From Clostridium gasigenes (lineage in GTDB: Bacteria > Bacillota > Clostridia > Clostridiales > Clostridiaceae), in assembly GCF_900104115.1 (NCBI RefSeq), contig NZ_FNJM01000001.1, positions 1 to 64,000 of the forward strand: a stretch of DNA of 64,000 bases, written 5' to 3'. The notes under the pieces are model-generated. The model worked only from the letters and a program-made list of their open reading frames with translations, did not search any database and was not told where the DNA came from. Positions 25,355 to 34,791 of the stretch are shown piece by piece (within the stretch, counting starts at the first letter, position 1; each line of letters starts with the position of its first letter). The translations under genes were made by a program, and so were the position numbers.

Positions 25355-26176
25355 TTACTTAAGGAGGTAATCTATAATGGATCTAGCGATTGTAAGCTTA
25401 GATGGTAAAATAGGTAACACTGAATCATTACTATACCAATTTGCCATTAGAATTTCCTTATTATCTACTTTAATTTCGCCACTTTCATAATCAGCTATAA
25501 ATCCAATCATAAGTGAATCTTCAGTTGACCAGGGACTACTTCCAAAATAGGTGACATTTTTAATCTTTATACCTACTTCTTCAAATACCTCTCTTTTAAC
25601 AGTTTCTTCTAATGTCTCACCTTGCTCTACAAATCCTGCAATAACACTATAAAGACCTTCAGTAAAATTTGAATTATGTGCTAGTAGTATTTTATCTTCA
25701 TTTTTTATTCCAACTATTATAGCTGGAGAAATCCTAGGATATTGAGTAAAACCACAATTTGGACATTTTTTTGATTGTTCATCATAGTTTACATCTGTTA
25801 GAGTCCCACATTTCCCACAATACTTACTTGAGTTATTCCAACTTAATAGTTGATATGATTTTATACCTTTAAAATAGACACCCCTGTTATCGATCCATCT
25901 TTCATCCTTTAAACTTCCCCATTCTAAGGTATTAGGCAAAATATATGAATCTGAAATTTCAGCACAATAATATGATATGTTACTTGAAATTCCCACGAAA
26001 AAAATATTTTCAAGGTTTTCTTTCAATAAAGTGCAATCTTGCAATGTAGGTACTTGAATATTTAAGTTATCTTTTTTAATTAATAGTTTATTACCTTTAT
26101 AAATAAACCATAAAGATAGGTTATCATCTTCTTTTATATCTAAACAAAGATTAATATATGATTCTGGGGTATGCAT
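25355..26176 (-). CDS. nudC: NADH pyrophosphatase / NAD-cap hydrolase NudC
   Basis: Cleaves NADH and NAD-capped RNA to the monophosphate. At 273 residues it is a usual length. A zinc ribbon is formed by C120/C123 and C138/C141, followed by 'YPRISPAIIVG' and a perfect Nudix box at 181-202 (GX5EX7REUXEEXG, U=V). The NudC signature S-Q-P-W-P-F-P-x-S reads here 'SSPWSTEDSLM', a partly changed version, so substrate preference may differ. It converges with deoD. The ribosome site GAGGTG lies before the ATG at 26176. Confidence 0.9.
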   Translation of the reverse strand: MHTPESYINLCLDIKEDDNLSLWFIYKGNKLLIKKDNLNIQVPTLQDCTLLKENLENIFFVGISSNISYYCAEISDSYILPNTLEWGSLKDERWIDNRGVYFKGIKSYQLLSWNNSSKYCGKCGTLTDVNYDEQSKKCPNCGFTQYPRISPAIIVGIKNEDKILLAHNSNFTEGLYSVIAGFVEQGETLEETVKREVFEEVGIKIKNVTYFGSSPWSTEDSLMIGFIADYESGEIKVDNKEILMANWYSNDSVLPILPSKLTIARSIIDYLLK

Positions 26177-26465
26177 GTGTAAATCACCTCGCTACTATTA
26201 TATATATGAAATATCATAACATAATTTAATATTTTTAGGTGGAAATATAAGTAGATTGGTAAGCGTGTTGTTAATTGGAAAAGTTTACAAAGTTAATCGT
26301 ATAAGTTAAAATATTACTATGTTGTATTGTAGTGAATTTATAAAAAAATAAATTTTAGACTGTAGGCATAGTAAAACAAATAGCAAGAATATTATCTTGT
26401 TATTTATTTGATATGCCTTATGCAAGATGAAATATCAATATTTTATGAATTGATGGGAGAAATCT

Positions 26466-27323
26466 ATGAAAAAGTTATTAAGTTTAGTTATGTGTATTTT
26501 AATAATTGGGTCAGTTAGTTGTAGTAGGGCTAAGGAATTGGTGGAAAAAAAGGTATCTACAGAAGTAACTAAAGAAATAGGAAATTTTATTGAATTTATG
26601 AATTATGGCTATTTTGATGAAAGTGAATTTGTCGAAAAATATACTTTAACAGATGGGAAATTAAAGGACTTGCCTTATAGTCAAATATGGGATTTGCAAA
26701 GAGCTAGTGCTAATGATTTTATGAATGAGGATATTGAAGTTTATAAAATTTTAGTGAAAAATCATAGGTTAAGCAATTTACCGGGAAATAAGTTAAGTGA
26801 AACTGAAGTATTTATTATGCTTTCTGATGGAAATATAATGGGTGGATATTCTATACCTAAATTAGATACTGTAGGTAGTGTTTATTCTATTGATGGCTGG
26901 GATAATGATGAATTAACAAAGGAACTTAAAGCTAATCCTGTTGTTGAAACCAAAAGTACTGATAAAAAAATAATCGCAACAGAGGTTTATACAGGGTATA
27001 TTAAAGCAAATAGCACTGATTGGTGGAATGTAGAAAGAAATAAGTTAGATAGAGAACCTATACAAACCGTTCTTGATTATAAAATCACTAGCATTAATAT
27101 GACAAATGAGTTTGAGGACTTCTTTACGGTAAGTATTGGTTACGATATTAAATCAGTAAAGGAATCATCACAATGGGTAGCTGGTAATGGAGAAGATGGA
27201 CCAGATAATTGGATAATTAATAAGTCAGGCTTTGCAGATATTATGAAGGTTGGGGAAAATAAATATATAAAGATTAAGGGGTACACAGGGTACTATACTA
27301 GGGGAAATACATATAAAGATTAA
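26466..27323 (+). CDS. Putative lipoprotein of unknown function
   Basis: A 285-residue protein with a short Lys-rich start, a hydrophobic stretch ('LLSLVMCILIIGSVSC') and a Cys at residue 19 that could be lipidated. The -3 residue is Ser instead of Leu, so the lipobox is weak. The rest is hydrophilic with 'WWNVERNKLDREP' and 'GWDNDELTKEL'. I recognise no domain. It sits alone in front of oleate hydratase with a ~130-bp gap and is on the same strand. The 289-bp region upstream shows only A/T-rich promoter-like sequence. Confidence 0.6.
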   Translation: MKKLLSLVMCILIIGSVSCSRAKELVEKKVSTEVTKEIGNFIEFMNYGYFDESEFVEKYTLTDGKLKDLPYSQIWDLQRASANDFMNEDIEVYKILVKNHRLSNLPGNKLSETEVFIMLSDGNIMGGYSIPKLDTVGSVYSIDGWDNDELTKELKANPVVETKSTDKKIIATEVYTGYIKANSTDWWNVERNKLDREPIQTVLDYKITSINMTNEFEDFFTVSIGYDIKSVKESSQWVAGNGEDGPDNWIINKSGFADIMKVGENKYIKIKGYTGYYTRGNTYKD

Positions 27324-27394
27324 TTTACACAAATTTAACATTTTATTACAAAGTTGCACATTTGATTATTATTGATGATTTTCTTATATAAAAG

Positions 27395-27428
27395 TTAGAG
27401 TTATTCTAATTTTAGAAGAAATTCTAAA
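27395..27428 (+). promoter_or_regulatory. Two tandem dyads before oleate hydratase
   Basis: TTAGA-GTTAT-TCTAA (27395-27409) and TTTAGAA-GAAA-TTCTAAA (27411-27428) share the same TTAGA/TCTAA half-sites. They lie just upstream of the ohyA ribosome site and are candidate sites for the adjacent TetR regulator. Confidence 0.45.
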
Positions 27429-27452
27429 TTGTATTTTGGAAGGTGAAATATT

Positions 27453-29150
27453 ATGAGAAATTATCAACACATAAGCACATTAGCGCCTACAGGAATTGAA
27501 AAAAAGAAAGCATATTTAGTTGGTGCTGGGATAGGGTCACTTGCGGCAGCTGCATATTTGATTCGTGATGGACATATGGATGGTAAAAATATTACTATTT
27601 TAGAAGAATCAAATATGATTGGTGGAGCTATGGATGGGTATGGCAATCCAAAGGACGGTTATATAATTCGTGGTGGAAGAGAAATGGAAGAAAACTATGA
27701 ATGTTGTTGGGATTTATATAGTCAAATACCATCTATAGAAGATCCAAGTAGGACTGTTTTGGATGAATTTAGAGAATTAAATATAGCAGATCCAAATGAA
27801 TCTACTTGTAGAGTAATAGAAAACTGTGGTGAAAAGTTAGATTTCTCTTCACTGGGTTTAGATGAAAGTCATATAAAACAATTAACTAAGCTTTTCCTTG
27901 TTACTGAAGAGGATTTAGGAGCTACAACTGTTGAACAATTTTTTGATAAATCTTTCTTAGAAACAGATATGTGGTGTTATTGGCGTTCAATGTTTGCCTT
28001 TGAAAATTGGCACAGCCTTGTAGAAATGAAACGTTATATGGAACGCTTTATGCATTTGCTTCCAGGAATGAGTCGTCTTAAGGGAATTATGTTTACAAAG
28101 TATAATCAATACGATTCTATGATACTTCCTTTAATAAACTGGTTAAAGGAGGAGAAGGTAGTATTCAAAAATGATTCAAGAGTAACTGATTTAGATATTG
28201 ATATAAATGAAAAAAGCAAAACTGTTACGGCTATTCACTTAATACGTAATGGAAAGGAAGAAATAATTAATACGACAGTTGATGATTTAGTATTTGTTAC
28301 TAATGGTTCTATGACAGAAAATTCTACTCTTGGTACTATGGACAAGGCTCCAGTATTAAATACAGGAGTAGGTGGATGCTGGAATCTATGGAAAAACATC
28401 GCTAAGAAAGATGCTATCTTTGGCAGACCAGAAGTATTCTGTAGTGATATAGAAAAAAGTAAATGGGAATCATTCACTATTACCTGTACTGATTCTAAAG
28501 TAGCAGATATACTTAAAAAATTAACTGGTAGAGATCCATACTCTGGAAAAGTTGTTACTGGTGGTATTATTACAATTAAGGATTCAAGTTGGTTATTAAG
28601 TATAACTTGTAATAGACAACCTCACTTTGTTAATCAACCTAAAAATGTATTAGTATTATGGGCTTATGGATTATTCCCAAATAAAATTGGTGATTTTGTA
28701 AAGAAGAGAATGTGTGATTGTACTGGTGAAGAACTGGTAACAGAACTTCTTTATCATTTAGGTGCAAAGGATGATATTGCTGAAATTATAAAAACAGTAA
28801 ATGTAATTCCTTGTATGTTACCATATGTAACTAGTCAATTTATGCCTAGAGTTAAAGGGGACAGACCATCAGTTGTACCAAAAGGATGCACTAATCTAGC
28901 ATTTTTAGGTCAATTTACAGAAATTCCAGGAGATTGTGTGTTTACTGTTGAATACTCTATTCGTTCAGCTATTATGGGAGTATACACATTACTTAAGCTT
29001 GAAAAACAAGTTCCTGAAGTTTATCCATCTAAATATGATATTAGAGTAATTGCTGCTGCTACAAAGACATTATATAGTGGAAAGCCACTACCAGCAGAAG
29101 GCATAGTTAAAAAGCTATTAAAAAATACAACTCTTGAAGGATTAATATAA
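27453..29150 (+). CDS. ohyA: Oleate hydratase (MCRA family)
   Basis: An FAD enzyme that adds water to the cis-9 double bond of oleate and related free fatty acids, giving 10-hydroxy fatty acids; it detoxifies host or dietary unsaturated fatty acids. The 565 residues are in the family range. Residues 24-36 give the FAD motif GAGIGSLAAAAYL, followed by 'GGREMEENYECCWDL', 'FAFENWHSLVEMKRYMERF' and 'FTVEYSIRSAIMGVY' near the C-terminus. GGAAGGTG precedes the ATG. A TetR regulator gene converges on it, and two dyads lie in its leader. Confidence 0.94.
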   Translation: MRNYQHISTLAPTGIEKKKAYLVGAGIGSLAAAAYLIRDGHMDGKNITILEESNMIGGAMDGYGNPKDGYIIRGGREMEENYECCWDLYSQIPSIEDPSRTVLDEFRELNIADPNESTCRVIENCGEKLDFSSLGLDESHIKQLTKLFLVTEEDLGATTVEQFFDKSFLETDMWCYWRSMFAFENWHSLVEMKRYMERFMHLLPGMSRLKGIMFTKYNQYDSMILPLINWLKEEKVVFKNDSRVTDLDIDINEKSKTVTAIHLIRNGKEEIINTTVDDLVFVTNGSMTENSTLGTMDKAPVLNTGVGGCWNLWKNIAKKDAIFGRPEVFCSDIEKSKWESFTITCTDSKVADILKKLTGRDPYSGKVVTGGIITIKDSSWLLSITCNRQPHFVNQPKNVLVLWAYGLFPNKIGDFVKKRMCDCTGEELVTELLYHLGAKDDIAEIIKTVNVIPCMLPYVTSQFMPRVKGDRPSVVPKGCTNLAFLGQFTEIPGDCVFTVEYSIRSAIMGVYTLLKLEKQVPEVYPSKYDIRVIAAATKTLYSGKPLPAEGIVKKLLKNTTLEGLI

Positions 29151-29160
29151 GGCACTAGAA

Positions 29161-29200
29161 AAAAGTGCGAGGAAGTCAAATAAGGCTTCCTCACACTTTT
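29161..29200. terminator. Terminator between ohyA and the TetR gene
   Basis: AAAAGTG-c-GAGGAAG pairs with CTTCCTC-a-CACTTTT around a ten-base loop, with A/T runs on both outer sides, so it can serve both convergent genes. Confidence 0.85.
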
Positions 29201-29217
29201 ATATAGAAATAACTTTT

Positions 29218-29772
29218 TTATGATTTATATTTTAATAATGCTCTATGAGTATTACCACTTATTATTTTATTAAGATTATCAATAATTTCAACAGGATCTT
29301 CAACCATATTAGATCTTATCCATTCAAGTAATAAACCAACTAATGCAACCTTATAGAAATTAACAATAAATTCTTTTTCTTTTTCGGGTACATTCATTTC
29401 TACAGATATCTCTTGGACAACATCAAAAACAAGATAGTAAACAACCCTATATAAATGTGTTTCTAGCTGCTCTCTTCCAATAGAATTATAGGTGTTTAAA
29501 ACAAGCTTTTTATTTTCTGCTAAATAATAAAAGATATTTAAAAATCCTTGTTGCCATGAATCACAAGTTTTTTTTTCTTCCATAACAGAAGCTATTTCAT
29601 TTTTAAAAATCCACTCCAAAAGATTATAAATATCTTGAAAGTGATAATAAAATGTACGGCGATTAACTTCACAGTCATTAACAATATCATTTACAGTAAT
29701 TTTAGATAATGGAATTGTAAGCATTAGCTTTTTTAAAGATTGGGCTAAAGCTTTTTTTGTCATTTGTGACAT
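29218..29772 (-). CDS. TetR/AcrR-family regulator (DhaS-like)
   Basis: About 184 residues. The start 'MSQMTKKALAQSLKKLMLTIPLSKITVNDIV' and the recognition segment 'CEVNRRTFYYHFQDIYNLLEW' are typical of the DhaS-like TetR group. Its C-terminal domain is helical and ends near 'GLLLEWIRSNMVEDP'. Several in-frame ATGs exist; the one at 29772 best matches family starts and has GGGG nine bases upstream. It converges with oleate hydratase, so a fatty-acid-responsive role is plausible, but the operator has not been shown. Confidence 0.82.
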   Translation of the reverse strand: MSQMTKKALAQSLKKLMLTIPLSKITVNDIVNDCEVNRRTFYYHFQDIYNLLEWIFKNEIASVMEEKKTCDSWQQGFLNIFYYLAENKKLVLNTYNSIGREQLETHLYRVVYYLVFDVVQEISVEMNVPEKEKEFIVNFYKVALVGLLLEWIRSNMVEDPVEIIDNLNKIISGNTHRALLKYKS

Positions 29773-29936
29773 TCCTTGCATCCCCTTTTTTGATATCACT
29801 ATAAATTATTATTCAATAATACAATAGGTAATATATAACTATTATAACATTTTGATTAATTATTTTAAAGGATGTTTTATATAAAAATTGGTATCAAATG
29901 CTGCCTAGTATTTAGTAATTTTAATCGAAGATACAG

Positions 29937-30596
29937 TTAACTCTTATAGGTTTTAAGAAATAAATCTCTATAAAAATCAAAGCCATTTGAAGTGTTAACT
30001 AAACCACAATCATGTACACACCAAGGAGTTTCTTGCCTTGGAACTACAACTTTATACCCCTTATTTATAAATTCTAAACATTGGGATAAATCATAAAAAT
30101 GCCATCCTTTGAAGATATCATATCTCCATTTTAAGTCATATTGAGTAGCAATTAATAATCCATCTACTGCTTCTATTTCCTCATAATTAGAATTTATCTT
30201 ATTAAATTCTAATAAAGACAAATGCCCTGTATGACTCTCGTAGACTCGTCCAACTGTAATAGAACTTTCCCACCATACTCCACTAGCTGGAAGTGTTTTT
30301 GCACCACACATACCTATAAGACCTATATCTTTATCTAAATTAAAAATATTTAAAAGATCATTTATAAAATTCATATTCCGTATATATACATCTTGATGTA
30401 AATACACCTTATATTTAGCAGTTGAAGATTCCATACATTGATTATAAGCAAAAGCAATTCCATTTGCATTTCGCATTGGAATAACCTCTACATTAAAACC
30501 ATTTGGAACTATTAAATTACTAATATAAAACTTACATTCCTCAAAAGCTAATTCATTATTTACAACTATAATAAAGGCTATCTTCTTATCATCCAT
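29937..30596 (-). CDS. Glycosyltransferase, GT2-like
   Basis: A 219-residue protein with 'IAFIIVVNNELAFEECKFYI' at the start, 'AYNQCMESSTAKYKVYLHQDVYI' (a D-x-D-like metal motif reading HQD), 'DIGLIGMCG' and 'GWHFYDLSQCLEF'. This is the pattern of the small GT2-like group PF13712, seen in polysaccharide loci. It is last in a leftward set of three transferase genes and probably adds one sugar to a surface polymer. Acceptor and donor are not predictable. Confidence 0.75.
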   Translation of the reverse strand: MDDKKIAFIIVVNNELAFEECKFYISNLIVPNGFNVEVIPMRNANGIAFAYNQCMESSTAKYKVYLHQDVYIRNMNFINDLLNIFNLDKDIGLIGMCGAKTLPASGVWWESSITVGRVYESHTGHLSLLEFNKINSNYEEIEAVDGLLIATQYDLKWRYDIFKGWHFYDLSQCLEFINKGYKVVVPRQETPWCVHDCGLVNTSNGFDFYRDLFLKTYKS

Positions 30597-30621
30597 TAAA
30601 TTCTTTCAGCTCCCTTAGCAT

Positions 30622-31689
30622 TTAAATTTTAAATAGTCTGTTTAGATTCTCACAAATTTTAATCCAACTTAAATTTTCCTGTGAATAAATTTGAGAATTT
30701 ATACAGTTGCTCTTTAATAGATCCTCATTAAAGCAGCTATCTAGTAAAGCTTCTTCTAATTTAGTTCTGTTGTTTACAGGGAATATTCTACCGTATTTAC
30801 CGTAATCAATAATATCTATAGCCCCATCAACATCAGTTGAAATTAAATAACATCCATTAGAAACTGACTCTGAAAATACATTAGCACAAGCTTCAGAAGC
30901 TGATGTTAAACAAAATATCTTAGCCTCTTTAAATCTCTCTTTAAGTTGATTTTTCTCTAGCTTTCCTGTTAATTTAATTCTTTCTCTTAAATGGGGATTT
31001 TCAGTAAAATAATTTTTTAGATAAATTAAGAAGTTATCCTCTATCCCTCCAACTAATTCTATATTCCAGCCCTTAATTTTATCTTCAATATTCTTAAAGG
31101 CTTCTAATAAAAGTTGGTTATTTTTATCAGGACTTCCTATTCTACCTGCAAACATTATAGTATTGGTTTTATCTTCGTAATTTATAATTTCATCATTTAT
31201 AAAGTTATAATATCCATTAGGGATGAACTGTATATTTAGATTCCATATTGAATTTAATAAATGTTCTAATCTTCTGCTTTCTACAGTTATTAAATCACAC
31301 CTTCTTAATGCGCTGAGTAACCCTTCATTCATAGATTTATTTAAATTACTCATCCAATATACATTAGCATCTAATTTTAAATAGATTTTTCCTAAAGGAT
31401 TTACAGATTTATAGGCGTTTATCATTTGAATATTGTAATCATATAAACCAATCATCATAAGAACCTGAGTATTTTTTAATTTTTGAAGTACATCTTCTTC
31501 GTTTTTTATTAAATTAACTTCTAAATTATCAAGATATATTTTATTATCATATAGCTCATCATTTATTGAATAGCATAATATCTCACTTTTATATCCGTGA
31601 TATTTTTGCATTATAAAGGGTATAACTCCAACATCTTTAGTTAAAAGCACATTTCCCATATTTGGCATATATAGTGTAAAATTTTTCAT
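30622..31689 (-). CDS. Glycosyltransferase family 4
   Basis: A 355-residue GT-B fold protein. The C-terminal half has 'IMFAGRIGSPDKNNQLLLEAFKNI', 'LTGKLEKNQLKERFKEAKIFCLTSASEACANVFSE' and 'GKYGRIFPVNN', which are GT4 donor-site features. The usual E-x7-E motif is read as 'SASEACANVFSE'. It lies 25 bases before the next transferase and seven bases after the larger upstream gene, so the three form one operon. A retaining sugar transferase acting at the cytoplasmic face of the membrane is expected. Confidence 0.82.
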   Translation of the reverse strand: MKNFTLYMPNMGNVLLTKDVGVIPFIMQKYHGYKSEILCYSINDELYDNKIYLDNLEVNLIKNEEDVLQKLKNTQVLMMIGLYDYNIQMINAYKSVNPLGKIYLKLDANVYWMSNLNKSMNEGLLSALRRCDLITVESRRLEHLLNSIWNLNIQFIPNGYYNFINDEIINYEDKTNTIMFAGRIGSPDKNNQLLLEAFKNIEDKIKGWNIELVGGIEDNFLIYLKNYFTENPHLRERIKLTGKLEKNQLKERFKEAKIFCLTSASEACANVFSESVSNGCYLISTDVDGAIDIIDYGKYGRIFPVNNRTKLEEALLDSCFNEDLLKSNCINSQIYSQENLSWIKICENLNRLFKI

Positions 31690-31696
31690 AATAAAA

Positions 31697-33385
31697 TCAC
31701 TCCAGCAAAATATTTATATTTCTTTTTAATAATTCAGCTACTACCATATCTTTTACTTGTTTTTTATTTATTATATGATTAGCTACTAAATAATCTATAT
31801 CATCTACGAAATCTTCTTTATATTTATTGTACATATCAAAAATATATTCTAAGCTTTTATTAAGGTCTATATTGTTGTCTAATCTCATCAACTTAAATTT
31901 CAAATTAACCATATCATCATTTTCATATCTAGTAAGATCTAGTTTGTTTTTAGCTTTTACAATATATTGATATATACTATATTGATGTCTTAAATTTTCA
32001 TTTCCAAGTGCACATAGAGCGTGTATAAGAGTGGAATCGCTAGGGGACAGTTCAAGGGGATTTGCAGTTATACTTGTTACTTCATAGCTAGCAAAGTTAA
32101 ATAATTCTTCTATTTCAGCTAAAGTGAAGAATCTTATATGGGTTTTATTTAAAATACCTATATCTTCATACTTAAATCTTCCATTTATAATATTTTTAAG
32201 TACACTTACATGCATAATATTAGGAAGATTAGCTAATATATATCCATCTTTCTTTAAATATTTTTTCATTTTCTTTATTAATTCCCATGGATCTATAACA
32301 TATTCAAGCATATCAGCCAATAAGATATAATCAAAGAATTTAGTTTTGTAAGGAAGTTCTAATTTTTCAATATCTCCAACTAGTACACTACATACTCCTT
32401 TAGCAACTTTAGCTACGGCTTCTGATGTCTCTATACCATAAAGATTAGCATTTCTATATTTATTATTTATTTCTAATAATGTCCCACCTATTCCACATCC
32501 AACATCTAAGACATTAAAACTTTCCATTAGATCTGAATCAATAAGACCTATTATTCCAGACTTTACACGTTCATGGTAGTTAGTATCAAATCCCCACTTT
32601 TCTTGAATTTTAATTTTGTTGTTAAAGAGAACCTGTGAAAATATTGAGCCCTCATTTGCAAAAGAAACACTTCCAAAGTGATGAATAAAAGTATCTTTAC
32701 ACAAAAATAATTTATAGCCTTCACTAAGTATTCTTAAAGAAAGATCATCATCTTCATAATTTCCTGGAGTAAACCTTTCATCTAATAAACCTATCTTGTC
32801 TAAAACTTCTCTTTTTATCATATAACAGTAGCCTATTAATTTAAGTCTATAATCCCAAGCGCTTGGGGTTGATACATTTATTTTAGTTGAAAATTCCAAC
32901 ATTTCCGATATGTTGGTATAATTTACCTGTATTTCTTGGAAATTTGAACAATTGTTAGAAATACATCCAACTGCTCCTATATCATTACTACTATACAATG
33001 CCATTTGTAAATTATTTAGCCAGTTAGGCGTAACTATAGTATCATTATTTAGAAGTAATAGGTTATCTCCCTTTGATATGACCATTCCTTGATTACATCC
33101 TGCTGGAAAACCTTTATTTTCTTTATTATATATAACCTTCAGATTTTCTTGATTCTCTAACCATTCTACTGTATCGTCTGTTGAATTATTATCAACTACA
33201 ATAATTTCATAATTCTCCAAAGGAGTAAATTTTCTAATGCTTTCAATGCACAATTTAGTAAAATTTAATTGATTATAGGTAAGTATTATAATACTAGTAA
33301 ACTTCATACTTTCATTATTTGCCTCATAATCATAATCCTTTATAAACTCTTGACTTTCCATAGTAGGTGCTATATATCCTTTCAT
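31697..33385 (-). CDS. GT2 glycosyltransferase fused to a SAM methyltransferase
   Basis: Residues ~28-260 are a GT2 domain ('TSIIILTYNQLNFTKLCIESI', 'IIVVDNNSTDDT', 'LLLNNDT' metal motif, 'NYEDDDLSLRI'). Residues ~290-430 are a class I methyltransferase ('VLDVGCGIGGTLLEI', 'YGIETSEAVAK', 'LADMLEYVIDPW'). The last ~120 residues are helical and unassigned. The bifunctional layout suggests that a sugar is added and then O-methylated on the same glycan. It opens the leftward operon. A GGAGG site precedes the ATG. Confidence 0.85.
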   Translation of the reverse strand: MKGYIAPTMESQEFIKDYDYEANNESMKFTSIIILTYNQLNFTKLCIESIRKFTPLENYEIIVVDNNSTDDTVEWLENQENLKVIYNKENKGFPAGCNQGMVISKGDNLLLLNNDTIVTPNWLNNLQMALYSSNDIGAVGCISNNCSNFQEIQVNYTNISEMLEFSTKINVSTPSAWDYRLKLIGYCYMIKREVLDKIGLLDERFTPGNYEDDDLSLRILSEGYKLFLCKDTFIHHFGSVSFANEGSIFSQVLFNNKIKIQEKWGFDTNYHERVKSGIIGLIDSDLMESFNVLDVGCGIGGTLLEINNKYRNANLYGIETSEAVAKVAKGVCSVLVGDIEKLELPYKTKFFDYILLADMLEYVIDPWELIKKMKKYLKKDGYILANLPNIMHVSVLKNIINGRFKYEDIGILNKTHIRFFTLAEIEELFNFASYEVTSITANPLELSPSDSTLIHALCALGNENLRHQYSIYQYIVKAKNKLDLTRYENDDMVNLKFKLMRLDNNIDLNKSLEYIFDMYNKYKEDFVDDIDYLVANHIINKKQVKDMVVAELLKRNINILLE

Positions 33386-33691
33386 AATTAAACCTCCATT
33401 AATAACTTATAATATTCATAGCTATTTCTTTTGTTACAACTCATATATTTTGTACAGCACGCTTGCACAAAATATTTAGGGCATTTTTGATTTGTTATTT
33501 ATTTTCACTTTTCTTAATGCACCAAATAAGGCTATATACATACTATAGATATAGTAAATATTATTCTATATATACGTACTTATTAGTAAAAAATATATAA
33601 GGGATCTTTAAAAAATAATTAGTCAGATTCTTGTCTTTTTTGATTTGTTATTTTCTTTTATATCCTTAAGGAGGGAAATGAAATTAACGAA
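33386..33691. promoter_or_regulatory. Divergent promoter region of the polysaccharide locus
   Basis: 306 bp between the leftward transferase operon and the rightward CDP-sugar operon. It contains two copies of TTTTTGATTTGTTATTT (33484-33500 and 33637-33653) and long A/T-rich stretches with TATA-like boxes. No gene was found. Confidence 0.5.
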
Positions 33692-34789
33692 ATGTCAGTT
33701 ACATCTAATATAATTAAAGATAAAAAATTTTGGTATGGAAAAACAGTATTAATAACAGGACATACAGGATTCAAAGGATCCTGGCTTAGTATTTGGCTTA
33801 CTTTACTGGGAGCTAAAGTTATAGGGTTTTCCTTAGAAGAATCAAATCCACTTAGTATTTTTGAAAAAGCTAAATTATCCGACAAGGTAATTGATACTAG
33901 AGGGGATATAAGAGATTTAACTAAGCTTAAGGATGTATTTAACAAATATAATCCTGAAATAGTATTTCATTTAGCAGCGCAAGCTTTAGTTAGAGAATCT
34001 TATAAAAATCCTTCCTATACCTATGAAGTAAATGTAAATGGAACTATGAATGTTTTAGAGTGTATAAGAAGTAGTGAAAATCCAATAACTGCTGTATTAA
34101 TTACTACTGATAAGTGTTACGAAAATAAAGAAATTATGTGGGGATATAGGGAAAATGATGCATTAGGTGGATATGATCCTTATAGTTCTTCTAAAGCTTG
34201 CTGCGAAATATTAATAAGCTCTTGGAGAAATTCATTTTTTAATCCTAGTCAATATACAAATCATAAAAAATCTATTGCATCTGCAAGAGCTGGGAATGTT
34301 ATTGGTGGTGGAGATTTTGCAAAAGATAGAATTGTTCCAGACTCAATAAGAGCTTTAGAGGAAAATAAAAAGATAAAAATAAGAAATCCAAAAAGCACAC
34401 GTCCTTGGCAACATGTACTTGAACCACTTTTTGGATATATGGTATTAGCTAAAAAGATGTATGAAAACCCACTTGATTATTGCGAAGGTTGGAACTTTGG
34501 ACCAAATATAAATTCAGTTATAGATGTAAAATCCTTAACTGAAAAATTAGTTTATCTATATGGGATGAAAGATATGATAGAAATAGAAAAGAATAATGAT
34601 CTTCATGAAGCAAATTTATTATTTTTAGATACTACTAAGTCAAGATTAAAGTTAAACTGGCAAGGTAAACTTGATATAGATAAAACGTTGAATCTAACTA
34701 TTGATTGGTATAAGAGATATAAAAGTGAAGATGTATTCACTTTGTGTAGTGAGCAAATTCAATATTATATGAAGATAATAGGTGAGTAG
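33692..34789 (+). CDS. rfbG: CDP-glucose 4,6-dehydratase
   Basis: Makes CDP-4-keto-6-deoxyglucose, the entry intermediate to 3,6-dideoxyhexoses. The 365-residue SDR protein has TGHTGFKGSW at 22-31, 'IVFHLAAQALVRESY', 'LITTDKCYEN' and Y-S-S-S-K in 'GYDPYSSSKACCE', all typical of RfbG rather than RmlB. The start is awkward: the strong AGGAGG at 33669-33674 is 17 bases from this ATG, while an out-of-frame ATG at 33678 sits very close to it. An ATT at 33683 would be ideally spaced. It is first in a six-gene CDP-sugar operon that ends after rfbF. Confidence 0.92.
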   Translation: MSVTSNIIKDKKFWYGKTVLITGHTGFKGSWLSIWLTLLGAKVIGFSLEESNPLSIFEKAKLSDKVIDTRGDIRDLTKLKDVFNKYNPEIVFHLAAQALVRESYKNPSYTYEVNVNGTMNVLECIRSSENPITAVLITTDKCYENKEIMWGYRENDALGGYDPYSSSKACCEILISSWRNSFFNPSQYTNHKKSIASARAGNVIGGGDFAKDRIVPDSIRALEENKKIKIRNPKSTRPWQHVLEPLFGYMVLAKKMYENPLDYCEGWNFGPNINSVIDVKSLTEKLVYLYGMKDMIEIEKNNDLHEANLLFLDTTKSRLKLNWQGKLDIDKTLNLTIDWYKRYKSEDVFTLCSEQIQYYMKIIGE

Positions 34790-34791
34790 AT

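Noticed and set aside
25361-25490. AAGGAGG followed by an ATG at 25377 on the plus strand
   Set aside because: The frame is about 36 codons and exactly opposes the 3' end of nudC, whose codons explain the AAGGAGG. No conserved features.
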